DNA of 46,668 nucleotides from Xanthomonas arboricola. GTDB taxonomy: Bacteria; Pseudomonadota; Gammaproteobacteria; Xanthomonadales; Xanthomonadaceae. The position numbers and the translations under genes are program-made. This document shows positions 28,435-37,206 of the stretch, piece by piece (position 1 is the stretch's first letter; each line of letters starts with the position of its first letter). The DNA lies in contig NZ_QREM01000007.1 in assembly GCF_003353015.1 (NCBI RefSeq), positions 465,515 through 512,182 of the forward strand, in the 5' to 3' direction. The notes beneath the pieces were generated by a model. That model ran no database searches. It saw only the letters and a program-made list of their open reading frames with translations, and was not told the origin of the DNA.

Positions 28435-30000
28435 TCACTCCCACTCGATCGTCGCAGGCGGCTTGCCGGAGATGTCGTAGACCACGCGCGAGACGCCGCG
28501 TAGTTCATTGATGATGCGGTTGCTCACCGTGCCGAGAAAGTCGTACGGCAGGTGTGCCCAGTGCGCGGTCATGAAGTCGATGGTTTCCACCGCGCGCAGC
28601 GCGATCACCCATTCGTAGGCGCGTGCATCGCCGACCACGCCAACCGATTTCACCGGCAGGAACACCGCGAACGCCTGGCTGGTGGTGTCGTACAGGTCGG
28701 CCTTGCGCAGTTCGTCGATGAAGATCGCATCGGCCTTGGCCAGCAGCTCGGCGTATTCGCGCTTCACTTCGCCCAGGATGCGCACGCCCAGGCCGGGGCC
28801 CGGGAACGGATGGCGATACACCATCGTGCGCGGCAGGCCGAGTTCGACGCCAAGACGGCGCACTTCGTCCTTGAACAACTCGCGCAGCGGTTCGACCAGG
28901 CCCAGCTTCATGTGCTCCGGCAAGCCACCGACGTTGTGGTGACTCTTGATCACGTGCGCCTTGCCGGTCTTGCTGCCGGCCGACTCGATCACGTCCGGAT
29001 AGATCGTGCCCTGCGCCAGCCACTTGGCATTGGCCAGCTTGCTGGATTCCTCGTCGAAGATATCCACGAACAGGTTGCCGATGATCTTGCGCTTGGCTTC
29101 CGGGTCGCTGACGCCTTCGAGCCTGGCGAAATAGCGGTCGGCCGCATTGACGCGGATCACCTTGACGCCCATGTGCTCGGCGAACATCGCCATCACCTGG
29201 TCGCCTTCCTGCCAACGCAGCAGGCCGGTATCGACGAACACGCAGGTCAGCTTGTCGCCGATCGCCTTGTGCAACAGCGCGGCGACCACCGACGAATCCA
29301 CGCCGCCGGACAGGCCAAGAATGACTTCGTCGTCGCCCACCTGCTCACGCACGCGCGCGATCTGGTCGTCGATGATGTTGGCCGCCGTCCACAGCGTCTG
29401 GCAGCCGCAGACATCGACCACGAAGCGGCGCAGCAAGGTCTGGCCCTGCAGCGTGTGCGTCACTTCCGGGTGGAACTGCACGCCGTACCAGCGCTTGTCC
29501 TCGTTTGACATCGCCGCCACCGGAATGCGGTCGGTTACCGCCGTGACGGTGAAGCCCGGCGGCACCTGCGACACATGGTCGCCGTGGCTCATCCACACAT
29601 TGAGACGCGAGGCGCCGGCATGATCGGTCAGCCCTGCGAACAAGGCATCGGCCGCCACCACATCCACTTCGGCATGGCCGAACTCGCGCTGGTCCGCCGC
29701 CTCGGTGGCACCGCCCAGCTGCGCCGCCAGCGTCTGCATGCCATAGCAGATGCCGAACACCGGCAGGCCGCTGTCGAATACTTCCTGCGGCGCGGCCGGC
29801 GCACCCGGCAAGGTGGTCGACTCGGGACCACCGGACAGGATGATGCCCTTGGCACCGAAACCGGCAATCTCCGACGGGTCGTGATCCCAGGCCCAGATCT
29901 CGCAATACACCCCGATCTCGCGGATGCGCCGCGCAATCAGCTGGGTGTACTGCGCGCCGAAATCGAGGATGAGGATCTTGTCGCTATGGATGTTGGTCAT
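28435..30000 (-). CDS. guaA: GMP synthase (glutamine-hydrolysing)
   Basis: The 521-residue enzyme aminates XMP to GMP using glutamine and ATP. The class I amidotransferase domain has nucleophile C85 ([14 protein letters not shown]) and the His-Glu pair in [10 protein letters not shown]. The ATP pyrophosphatase domain carries the P-loop [14 protein letters not shown], and the C-terminal dimerisation part ends PPATIEWE. The ATG at 30000 ([20 protein letters not shown]) matches the family start. The frame continues upstream into a repeat. No clear ribosome binding site precedes it. guaB lies upstream on the same strand, so a guaBA operon is likely, interrupted by a 130-base repeat-containing spacer. 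Confidence 0.98.
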   Translation of the reverse strand: MTNIHSDKILILDFGAQYTQLIARRIREIGVYCEIWAWDHDPSEIAGFGAKGIILSGGPESTTLPGAPAAPQEVFDSGLPVFGICYGMQTLAAQLGGATEAADQREFGHAEVDVVAADALFAGLTDHAGASRLNVWMSHGDHVSQVPPGFTVTAVTDRIPVAAMSNEDKRWYGVQFHPEVTHTLQGQTLLRRFVVDVCGCQTLWTAANIIDDQIARVREQVGDDEVILGLSGGVDSSVVAALLHKAIGDKLTCVFVDTGLLRWQEGDQVMAMFAEHMGVKVIRVNAADRYFARLEGVSDPEAKRKIIGNLFVDIFDEESSKLANAKWLAQGTIYPDVIESAGSKTGKAHVIKSHHNVGGLPEHMKLGLVEPLRELFKDEVRRLGVELGLPRTMVYRHPFPGPGLGVRILGEVKREYAELLAKADAIFIDELRKADLYDTTSQAFAVFLPVKSVGVVGDARAYEWVIALRAVETIDFMTAHWAHLPYDFLGTVSNRIINELRGVSRVVYDISGKPPATIEWE

Positions 30001-30006
30001 TGGGGC

Positions 30007-30120
30007 CGGGATTGGGAATTCGGGATTGGGGATTTGCAACAGCGGAATGGCAGCGATGCACCCTGCCGAAGGAGATGCGGCGGGCTGTTACGAATCCCCA
30101 ATCCCGAATCCCCAATCCCG
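30007..30120. repeat. inverted pair of heptamer (GGGATTS) repeat elements between guaB and guaA
   Basis: A 30-base element at 30007-30036 is built of near-perfect 7-base units of the GGGATTG/GGGATTC kind. Its inverse at 30091-30120 matches it at 28 of 30 positions by my count. The 54-base spacer would be the loop of a large hairpin in the guaBA transcript. Confidence 0.85.
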
Positions 30121-30130
30121 CGGATGGGCA

Positions 30131-31588
30131 TCAGCCCATGCGGTAATTCGGCGGTTCCTTGGTGATCTGCACGTCGTGGACATGGCTCTCGCGCTGGCCG
30201 GCACCGGTGATGGTGACGAACTTCGGCTTGGTGCGCATTTCCTCGATGGTCGCGCAGCCCACGTAGCCCATCGTGGCGCGCAGGCCACCGATCAGCTGAT
30301 GGACGATGCCACCGACCGGGCCGCGGTACGGCACGCGCCCTTCGATGCCTTCCGGCACCAGCTTGTCGGCATCGCTGGAATCCTGGAAATAGCGGTCCTT
30401 GGACCCCTTCTCCATCGCGCCCAGGCTGCCCATGCCGCGATAGCTCTTGTAGCTGCGGCCCTGGAACAGTTCGACCTCGCCCGGGGCTTCCTCGGTGCCG
30501 GCGAACAGACCGCCGACCATCACCGTGGAGGCGCCGGCGACCAGTGCCTTGCCGATGTCGCCGGAATAGCGGATGCCGCCATCGGCGATCAACGGAATGC
30601 GGTCCTGCAGCGCCTCGGCAACCATGTCCACCGCGGTGATCTGCGGCACGCCGACACCGGCGACCACGCGCGTGGTGCAGATCGAGCCCGGACCCACGCC
30701 GACCTTGACTGCATCGGCGCCGGCGTCCATCAGCGCCAGCGCGGCATCGCCGGTGACGATGTTGCCGCCGATCACCTGCAGCTGCGGATACGCCTTCTTG
30801 ACCCAGGCCACGCGATCGATCACGCCCTGCGAATGGCCGTGTGCGGTATCGACGATCACCACGTCCACGCCCGCTGCAGCCAGCAGTTCGATGCGCTGCT
30901 CGGTATCGCCGCCCACCCCGACCGCCGCGCCGACCAGCAGGCGCGTGGACCCGTCCTTGGCCGCGTTGGGGTTGTCGGTCTTCTTCTGGATGTCCTTGAC
31001 CGTGATCAGGCCGCGCAGCTCGAAGCTGTCGTTGACCACCAGGATCTTTTCGATACGGTTGCGGTGCAGCAGCTCCAGCACTTCCTCGTCACTGGCGCCT
31101 TCGCGCACGGTGATCAGGCGATCCTTCTTGGTCATGATGTGGCGGACCGGATCGTCGAGCTTCTTCTCGAAGCGCATGTCGCGGCTGGTGACGATGCCGA
31201 CCAGTTCGCTGCCATCCACCACCGGCACGCCGGAGATGTTGCGCGCGCGGGTCAGCTTGAGCACCTCGCCGATGGTGGTGTCCGGGCTCACCGTGAACGG
31301 CTCGGTGATCACGCCGGATTCGAACTTCTTGACCCGGGCGACTTCGCCGGCCTGCTGCGCAGGAGTCAGGTTCTTGTGGATGATGCCGATGCCGCCCAGC
31401 TGGGCCATGGCCACCGCCAGGCGGTGTTCGGTCACTGTGTCCATCGCGGCCGAGAGAATCGGCAGTTTCAGGCGCAGATCGCGCGTCAGCCGGGTTTCCA
31501 GGCTGACGTCCTTGGGCAGGACGATCGAATGAGCGGGGACGAGGGAAACGTCGTCGTAGGTGAGAGCTTCAGCCTGGATGCGGAGCAT
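30131..31588 (-). CDS. guaB: inosine-5'-monophosphate dehydrogenase
   Basis: The 485-residue enzyme oxidises IMP to XMP with NAD, the committed step to guanine nucleotides. The start [20 protein letters not shown] is typical. Two CBS domains occupy about 95-205 ([20 protein letters not shown] and [20 protein letters not shown]). The catalytic Cys lies in [18 protein letters not shown], followed by [15 protein letters not shown] and the flap [10 protein letters not shown]. It ends just ten bases before the repeat pair that separates it from guaA. Confidence 0.98.
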   Translation of the reverse strand: MLRIQAEALTYDDVSLVPAHSIVLPKDVSLETRLTRDLRLKLPILSAAMDTVTEHRLAVAMAQLGGIGIIHKNLTPAQQAGEVARVKKFESGVITEPFTVSPDTTIGEVLKLTRARNISGVPVVDGSELVGIVTSRDMRFEKKLDDPVRHIMTKKDRLITVREGASDEEVLELLHRNRIEKILVVNDSFELRGLITVKDIQKKTDNPNAAKDGSTRLLVGAAVGVGGDTEQRIELLAAAGVDVVIVDTAHGHSQGVIDRVAWVKKAYPQLQVIGGNIVTGDAALALMDAGADAVKVGVGPGSICTTRVVAGVGVPQITAVDMVAEALQDRIPLIADGGIRYSGDIGKALVAGASTVMVGGLFAGTEEAPGEVELFQGRSYKSYRGMGSLGAMEKGSKDRYFQDSSDADKLVPEGIEGRVPYRGPVGGIVHQLIGGLRATMGYVGCATIEEMRTKPKFVTITGAGQRESHVHDVQITKEPPNYRMG

Positions 31589-31635
31589 CGGCGGACCCGA
31601 GTTTGGGGAAGCGCGGCATTTTAACGCATTGAGGC

Positions 31636-31804
31636 CGGGATTGGGGAGTCGGGATTGGCAAAGGCGCCGCCTCGCACCGCCCCACAGTTCGCCTGCCTGT
31701 CAGGATGCCGATGGCCAGCCGATCCCGCATGCAATCCGGATGGAGCGATGCATGCGCTTCGCCGCCGCCTCTAGCGAATCCCGATTCCCGCATCCTGAAT
31801 CCCG
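31636..31804. repeat. second inverted pair of GGGATT heptamer elements (guaB-folD gap)
   Basis: CGGGATTGGGGAGTCGGGATT-like sequence at 31636-31658 and the inverse type at 31775-31804 repeat the pattern seen between guaB and guaA. A single inverse-type fragment is also present near 16121-16137, before ppsR's 3' end. The right-hand element overlaps the last codons of folD. Confidence 0.75.
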
Positions 31805-32682
31805 GCCGCATCAGCGGCCTCGATGGTGTTCTGCATCAGCGTGGCGACCGTCATCGGCCCCACCCCACCCGGCACCGGCGTGATCCAGGCCGCACGTTGC
31901 ACCGCCGCCTCGAACCCCACATCGCCGACCAGGCGGCCATCGTCCAGTCGATTGATGCCGACATCGATCACCACCGCGCCCGGCTTGACCCATTCGCCCG
32001 GAATCAGGCCCGGCCGCCCCACCGCCACCACCAGGATGTCGGCATTGCGCACGCTGGCTTCCAGCACCTCGGGCGGGGTGAACTTGTGGCAGCTGGTGAC
32101 CGTGCAACCGGCGATCAGCAGTTCCAGCCCCATCGGCCGGCCGACGTGATTGCTCACGCCCACGATGGTCGCATTGCGGCCGCGCACCGGTTGGTCGGTG
32201 TGCCCCAGCAAGGTCACGATGCCGCGCGGCGTGCATGGGCGCAGGCCGAACTCGCGCAGCGCCAGGTGCCCGACATTCTGCGGATGGAAGCCATCGACGT
32301 CCTTGCGCGGATCGATGCGCTGGATCAGGCGGTTGGCATCGGGGATGCCCGGCAACGGCAACTGGATCAGGATGCCGTGGATCCTGGGATCGGCATTGAG
32401 CTGGTCGATCAGCCGCGCCAGCTCGGCCTCGCTGGTGCCTTGCGGCAAGTCGTAGTCGAAGGCTTCGATGCCGACCTTTTCCGCCGCACGCCGCTTGTTG
32501 CGCACATACACCGACGAGGCCGGATCGCCACCGACCAGTACCACCGCCAGCCCGGGGCGCGTCTTGCCGGCGGCCAGGCGCGCATCCACGCGCAGCTTCA
32601 AGCCGTCGAGCAGTTCCTCGGCGATGCGGCGACCATCGAGAAGGCGGGCCGGAGCAGAGGCAGCTGGCGCGGAAACGGTCAT
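31771..32682 (-). CDS. folD: bifunctional methylenetetrahydrofolate dehydrogenase/cyclohydrolase
   Basis: The 303-residue enzyme interconverts 5,10-methylene-, methenyl- and 10-formyl-tetrahydrofolate with NADP. Tyr and Lys of the active site are in [17 protein letters not shown], the substrate loop is QLPLPGI, and the nucleotide-binding part reads [17 protein letters not shown], where the usual GRS is [21 protein letters not shown] closes the family core. The last nine or so residues (IQDAGIGIR) are encoded inside a heptamer repeat element, so the native C-terminus was probably shorter. Divergent from the DUF1244 gene. Confidence 0.96.
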   Translation of the reverse strand: MTVSAPAASAPARLLDGRRIAEELLDGLKLRVDARLAAGKTRPGLAVVLVGGDPASSVYVRNKRRAAEKVGIEAFDYDLPQGTSEAELARLIDQLNADPRIHGILIQLPLPGIPDANRLIQRIDPRKDVDGFHPQNVGHLALREFGLRPCTPRGIVTLLGHTDQPVRGRNATIVGVSNHVGRPMGLELLIAGCTVTSCHKFTPPEVLEASVRNADILVVAVGRPGLIPGEWVKPGAVVIDVGINRLDDGRLVGDVGFEAAVQRAAWITPVPGGVGPMTVATLMQNTIEAADAAGIQDAGIGIR

Positions 32683-32731
32683 GGGGCGTCAGGTGTAGAG
32701 TCGAAGGCCGTCCATTGTCCCCGATTCCGTC

Positions 32732-33052
32732 ATGACCGACACCACCTCGACACCCGATTCCACCACCACGTCCATCGAAGCGGCCGCATTTCGCCGGTTG
32801 TTGCAGCATCTCAACCAGCAGCGCCCGGATGTGCAGAACATCGACCTGATGATCCTGGCCGGCTTCTGCCGCAATTGCCTGGGCGACTGGTACCGCGAAG
32901 CCGCCGAAGCGCAGGGCCAGCCGATGAGCAAGGAGCAGGCGCGCGAAGCGGTGTACGGCATGCCGTTTGCCGACTGGAAACAGCAGCACCAGAAAGACGC
33001 CACGCCCGAGCAGCTGGAAGCCTTCGCCGCCGCTCAACGCCGGCACGGCTGA
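32732..33052 (+). CDS. DUF1244 family protein
   Basis: The 106-residue soluble protein belongs to DUF1244 (SMc04008-like), recognised from AAFRRLLQHLNQ, then FCRNCLGDWYREAAE and VYGMPFADWKQQHQ. The two close Cys residues (CRNC) are conserved in the family, whose function is unknown and which is mostly helical. The Ser/Thr-rich first 14 residues look disordered. The gene is divergent from folD with 49 bases between starts. Confidence 0.93.
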   Translation: MTDTTSTPDSTTTSIEAAAFRRLLQHLNQQRPDVQNIDLMILAGFCRNCLGDWYREAAEAQGQPMSKEQAREAVYGMPFADWKQQHQKDATPEQLEAFAAAQRRHG

Positions 33053-33414
33053 GTCGATCGTTCCATCCCTTCAGGCCGGCACCTTGGCGCCGGCCATTCC
33101 ATGACCGGGTTTTCTCGACCAGCCACGACACCTGCATCGCGATGCCGGATCTCTCGGGCGACGGCGGCGACCTGGTCCACGCCCCACTCGAGCGGGGGCG
33201 CCTGCCCGAATGCCACCACCGACGCGAAGGTTTGGCGACTGTGGTGGCTCCCCGGCAGCGATCAACTGCAATGCGCGCCCACGGTCGTAAGGCAGCACCA
33301 GCAGCTCGGACTGCGCGTCGATCACCGACGGCACCGCGGTCTGGCCCAGCAAGCGCCCAAACGACGAACGACGCCAGCTGGCGTCGTTCGTGGATGCGGG
33401 CGATGGCCAGACGA
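33053..33414. other. intergenic gap with hairpins and a possible gene remnant
   Basis: A GC hairpin (GGCCGGC/GCCGGCC) near 33074-33095 may end the DUF1244 transcript. On the minus strand about 33170-33360 has a protein-like stretch (GRLLGQTAVPSVIDAQSELL, then VLPYDRGRALQLIAAGEPPQ) with no start, so it could be the remains of a gene. A 28-bp perfect palindrome is listed separately. Confidence 0.45.
33364..33391. repeat. 28-bp perfect palindrome
   Basis: The two 14-base halves (33364-33377, 33378-33391; centre CCAGCTGG) are exact reverse complements with no spacer. It lies 24 bases beyond the galU stop. No T run follows in the galU direction, so it is not a standard terminator. Confidence 0.95.
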
Positions 33415-34308
33415 TCAGCCGCGCGCGTCGGCCTCGGCCAATGCGCTGCGCAGGATTTCCCTGGCCGGCCCGCCATGCTTCTCGTGCTCGAGCGCGAAAT
33501 GCACGGTGGCTTCGATCAGGCCGATATGCGCACCGCAATCGAAACGACGGCCTTCGAAGCGATAGGCGTCGACGGTTTCCTGCTGCAGCAATCCTGCAAT
33601 CGCATCGGTCAACTGGATTTCGCCGCCAGCGCCGGCGCCGGTCTCTTCGAGCAGTTCGAAGATCTTCGGGTTGAGTACATAACGGCCGACCACGGCCAGA
33701 TTGCTCGGTGCCACTTCCGGCTTGGGCTTTTCGACGATGGCGTTGATGCGGCCCTTGCGGCCATCGAAGGCATCGGTGGCCACGATGCCGTAGCTGGCGG
33801 TCTTGTCATGCGGCACGTCCTCGACGGCGATGACGCTGCCACCGGAGGCCTCGGCCACATCGGCCATCTGGGTCAGCGCACCGGCGCCGCGATTCCAGAT
33901 CAGGTCGTCCGGCAGCAACACCGCGAAGGGCTCATCGCCGACCACGGCCTTGGCACACAGCACGGCATGGCCCAGGCCAAGCGCTTCGGCCTGCGTCACG
34001 AAAATGGCGCGCACGCCTTCCGGCAAGGCGTGCCGCACCAGCTCCAGCTGCTCCAGCTTGCCGGCGCGCTCGAGCTTTTGTTCCAGCTCGTAAGCCTTGT
34101 CGAAGTAGTCGGCGATCGAATGCTTGTAGCGATTGGTCACGAAGATCAGCGTGTCGCAACCGGCCTGGATGGCTTCGTCGACCGCGTACTGGATCAGCGG
34201 TTTGTCGATGATTGGCAGCATTTCTTTCGGAACCGTTTTGGTTGCCGGAAGAAAGCGGGTCCCAAGACCTGCGACGGGGAATACGGCCTTGCGAATACGC
34301 TTGCTCAT
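33415..34308 (-). CDS. galU: UTP--glucose-1-phosphate uridylyltransferase
   Basis: The 297-residue nucleotidyltransferase makes UDP-glucose for LPS, exopolysaccharide and other glycans. The signature VFPVAGLGTRFLPATKTVPK with catalytic and substrate-binding Arg/Lys is at residues 9-28. FVTQAEALGLGHAVLCA, LLPDDLIW and IVEKPKPEVAPSNLAVVGRY follow as in the family. The start codon shares one base with the stop of the upstream dehydratase gene (TAATG), so the two are translationally coupled. Confidence 0.98.
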   Translation of the reverse strand: MSKRIRKAVFPVAGLGTRFLPATKTVPKEMLPIIDKPLIQYAVDEAIQAGCDTLIFVTNRYKHSIADYFDKAYELEQKLERAGKLEQLELVRHALPEGVRAIFVTQAEALGLGHAVLCAKAVVGDEPFAVLLPDDLIWNRGAGALTQMADVAEASGGSVIAVEDVPHDKTASYGIVATDAFDGRKGRINAIVEKPKPEVAPSNLAVVGRYVLNPKIFELLEETGAGAGGEIQLTDAIAGLLQQETVDAYRFEGRRFDCGAHIGLIEATVHFALEHEKHGGPAREILRSALAEADARG

Positions 34309-36215
34309 TAAAGTCTTCTGACCTCACGTGCGGGGAATGGAACGACCGTATCAGATCGCGCGTCGACTTTCCGTCGAGCCGCCGCAAAATCCGGCATCAG
34401 GCTGCCCAGCAACGTCTCCATCGCCTTGATGTCATAGCGGTTAACCGCCTCGCGCAGGCGCGTCACCAGCTGCAGCACCTGCTCGTGCGAGAACTCGCGC
34501 ACGCCGGCTTCCAGAATCTTGGGATGCGCGGTGGGGCGATAGTCTTCGTCGGAATAGAACAGGGTTTCGTGCAGCTTCTCGCCCGGACGCAGGCCGGTGT
34601 AAAGGATCGCCACATCCTTGCCGGGCTGCTTGCCGGCAAGACGGATCATCTGCTCGGCGAGCAGGCGGATCGGCACCGGCTCGCCCATGTCCAACGTATA
34701 GATCGCGCCATGCGAGGCGGAGGCGGCGGCCTGCACCACCAGCTGGCAGGCCTCCGGGATGGTCATGAAGTAGCGCGTCACGTCCGGATGCGTCACCGTG
34801 ACCGGGCCACCCTGGCGGATCTGCTCGCGGAACAACGGCACCACGCTGCCGGCCGAATCCAGCACGTTGCCGAAGCGCACGGTGATGAAGCGCGTCGGCG
34901 CATCGCGCGCATCAAGACTCTGGCAGATCATCTCGGCGTAGCGCTTGCTCGCGCCCAGCACGTTGACCGGCTCGACCGCCTTGTCGGTGGAGATGAACAC
35001 GAAGGTCTCGATGCGTGCGCGCTGGCAGGCGCGCGCCACGTTTTCGGTGGCCAGCACGTTGTTGCGTACCGCCTCGCGCAACTGTTCTTCCAGCAACGGC
35101 ACCTGCTTGTAGGCGGCGGCATGGAACACCGCATCCGGCGGCGCGGTGTTCAATGCATGCGCGACCACCGCCGGGTCGCCACAATCGCCCAGCACGCGCA
35201 CCACTTCGATATCGGGGAACAAACGGCGCAGGTCCGAATCGACGGTCAGCAAGGCCAGCTCGTCGATCTCCAGCAGCACGATGCGGCGTGCACCATGGCG
35301 TGCGCACTGGCGGCAGACTTCCGAACCGATCGACCCGCCCGCGCCGGTCACCATCACCGTCTTGTTGGTCAACCAGTCGCGAATCAGGCGCCAGTCCGGG
35401 GTGACCGGCTTGCGGTTGAGTAGGTCCTCGATCGCGACCTCCTTCAATTCGCCAGGCAGCGAACGCCCTTCCAGCACGTTGATCAGCTTGGGCACCATGC
35501 GGAACGGCAGCCCGGTGCTTTCGCAGATGGCCACCACGCGCTGCATGCCGGACGCATCCAGCGACGGAATCGCGATGACCAGCAGCTTGGCCGCCGTTTC
35601 CTTGGCGATGGCGGCAGCCTGGTCCAGGTTGCCCAGCACGTTCAGACCCTGGATCTTGGCGCCATGCAGGTTGTTGGCATCGTCCAGATACCCGACCGGC
35701 ACGAAGGCACCGGTACGGCGCAGGTCACGGACAAGGCCTTCGGCGGCACGGCCTGCGCCCAGGATCAGCACGCGCTGCGCGGCGTCGCCGGAGTGCGCGA
35801 TCTGGTAATCCTTCCAGGCCCGGTACAGCAGCCGTGGCGTGCCCAGCAATGCCGACAGCGCGAACGGATAGACGACCAGTACCGACAGCGGCACCCCATC
35901 CAGGCGGTCGTAGGACAACGCAAGCACGATCGCGACCAGGCCGAGAAAACTCGACTTGAAGATGTTCCACAGGTCCGGCACCGAGGCGAACCGCCACAGC
36001 CCGCGGTACAGGCCCATCTTCCAGAACACCAGCCCTTGCGCGACCAGGACGACACCGGTGCGCCAATCCCACAACGGCAGATCCGGCGCGTCGCGCAGCA
36101 TGGAGTAGCGGCCGGCGTGCAACAGCTGCCAGCATACCCACACCATCAACAGGTCATGCAGCACCACCGCTGCTTGCGGCAGGGCTTTGGTCAAACGGTC
36201 ACGCCAGGAAATCAT
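34308..36215 (-). CDS. WbpM/CapD-like membrane-bound nucleoside-diphosphate-sugar 4,6-dehydratase
   Basis: The 635-residue protein has four N-terminal membrane helices (about 12-120), a CoA-binding-like domain (VLILGAGRAAEGLVRDL, about 150-260) and a C-terminal extended short-chain dehydratase domain (about 290-560). The latter has the cofactor motif VTGAGGSIGSEVCRQC and FISTDKAVEPVNVLGASKRYAE, where the usual catalytic Tyr position is Met-type as in WbpM/FlaA1 relatives (STDKA followed by SKRYAE). It should convert UDP-GlcNAc-like sugars for O-antigen or surface polysaccharide. It is coupled to galU and follows the glycosyltransferase gene by 13 bases. Confidence 0.93.
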   Translation of the reverse strand: MISWRDRLTKALPQAAVVLHDLLMVWVCWQLLHAGRYSMLRDAPDLPLWDWRTGVVLVAQGLVFWKMGLYRGLWRFASVPDLWNIFKSSFLGLVAIVLALSYDRLDGVPLSVLVVYPFALSALLGTPRLLYRAWKDYQIAHSGDAAQRVLILGAGRAAEGLVRDLRRTGAFVPVGYLDDANNLHGAKIQGLNVLGNLDQAAAIAKETAAKLLVIAIPSLDASGMQRVVAICESTGLPFRMVPKLINVLEGRSLPGELKEVAIEDLLNRKPVTPDWRLIRDWLTNKTVMVTGAGGSIGSEVCRQCARHGARRIVLLEIDELALLTVDSDLRRLFPDIEVVRVLGDCGDPAVVAHALNTAPPDAVFHAAAYKQVPLLEEQLREAVRNNVLATENVARACQRARIETFVFISTDKAVEPVNVLGASKRYAEMICQSLDARDAPTRFITVRFGNVLDSAGSVVPLFREQIRQGGPVTVTHPDVTRYFMTIPEACQLVVQAAASASHGAIYTLDMGEPVPIRLLAEQMIRLAGKQPGKDVAILYTGLRPGEKLHETLFYSDEDYRPTAHPKILEAGVREFSHEQVLQLVTRLREAVNRYDIKAMETLLGSLMPDFAAARRKVDARSDTVVPFPAREVRRL

Positions 36216-36228
36216 AGGAGTCCATTAC

Positions 36229-37206
36229 TCAGGAATTGCGCAGTCCATCGCGCAGAAGAAGCCAGATCGCGGTGGCACCCAGGCCCCATACCAGGGCTTC
36301 GAACACCTGCAGCCAATTTGCATCATGACGAATTAACACATACAAGCAGACGGCAGCCACGCTGAAAGCGAAATAAATACCGGTTACCGGAACGTGCGTC
36401 GCAAGCCTGCGCGCCAGCCGCTGATAGAGGTGCTGGGCATGCGGCTCCCACCAGCGTTGTCGGTCGAGCATGCGAGACAGCAGCGTGAAGCCGGCGTCAA
36501 CAAGAAATGCGGTCAGCGGCAGCCAGCCGATCCACCAACTCACCTGCGCGCACGCCACCGTCAGCGCCAGCAACGCGGCCAGCACATATCCCAATGCCCC
36601 GCTGCCGCCGTCGCCCAGAAAGATGCGCGCACGCGGAAAGTTGAACGGCAAAAATCCCAGGCAGGATGCGGCCACGGCAAGACCGGCCCAGGCCCAGGCG
36701 CCCGGCACGGCCGCAGCAAACGCCAGCGCGGCCAGCGCGGCCTGGCTGCTGGCCAGGCCGTTGATGCCGTCCATGAAGTTCCAGACGTTGATCAACACCA
36801 CCGACGCCATGGCGGTGAGCACGCCGTCCCAGAGCTTGCCGGTGTACCGGCTGACCAGCCAGCCCAGCATCACCGACGCCAACAGATGGATGGCAAAACG
36901 CAGTCGGGCCGACAGCGGACGATGATCGTCCCACCACCCCACCCCGGCCACCAGCATCAGCCCGGCAGCAAACCAGGCGATGCGCGGGCCTGCGGCAGGC
37001 CACAACACGCCTGCGGCCACGCATCCGCATAGCAGCGCCGCCACGATCGCCATGCCACCGCCACGCGGGGTGGCGACTACATGGCTACGGCGTTCACCCG
37101 GATGATCGAGCAGCCGCCGATGCAGGGCGTAGCGCCGCAACACCCAGGTTCCCAGTGCCGCGACCGCCAGGTGCAACAGACACCACCACAGCCAGGCCTG
37201 CGGCAT
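36229..37206 (-). CDS. WecA/WbpL-type polyprenyl-phosphate sugar-1-phosphate transferase
   Basis: The 325-residue integral membrane protein has about ten helices. MraY/WecA family motifs are intact: RRSHVVATPRGGGMAIV near the N-terminus, GWWDDHRPLSARLRF (the Asp pair), NVWNFMDGINGLASSQ and FLGDGGSGALGY. It should start O-antigen or other glycan synthesis by moving a sugar phosphate to undecaprenyl phosphate. The ATG at 37206 overlaps the lapB stop by one base. The gene lies directly before the WbpM-like gene, as wbpL-wbpM do in Pseudomonas. Confidence 0.92.
   Translation of the reverse strand: MPQAWLWWCLLHLAVAALGTWVLRRYALHRRLLDHPGERRSHVVATPRGGGMAIVAALLCGCVAAGVLWPAAGPRIAWFAAGLMLVAGVGWWDDHRPLSARLRFAIHLLASVMLGWLVSRYTGKLWDGVLTAMASVVLINVWNFMDGINGLASSQAALAALAFAAAVPGAWAWAGLAVAASCLGFLPFNFPRARIFLGDGGSGALGYVLAALLALTVACAQVSWWIGWLPLTAFLVDAGFTLLSRMLDRQRWWEPHAQHLYQRLARRLATHVPVTGIYFAFSVAAVCLYVLIRHDANWLQVFEALVWGLGATAIWLLLRDGLRNS

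Noticed and set aside
31705..34311. An 868-codon plus-strand frame spanning folD and galU antisense
   Set aside because: It crosses several independent genes and intergenic repeats, so it cannot be one real protein.
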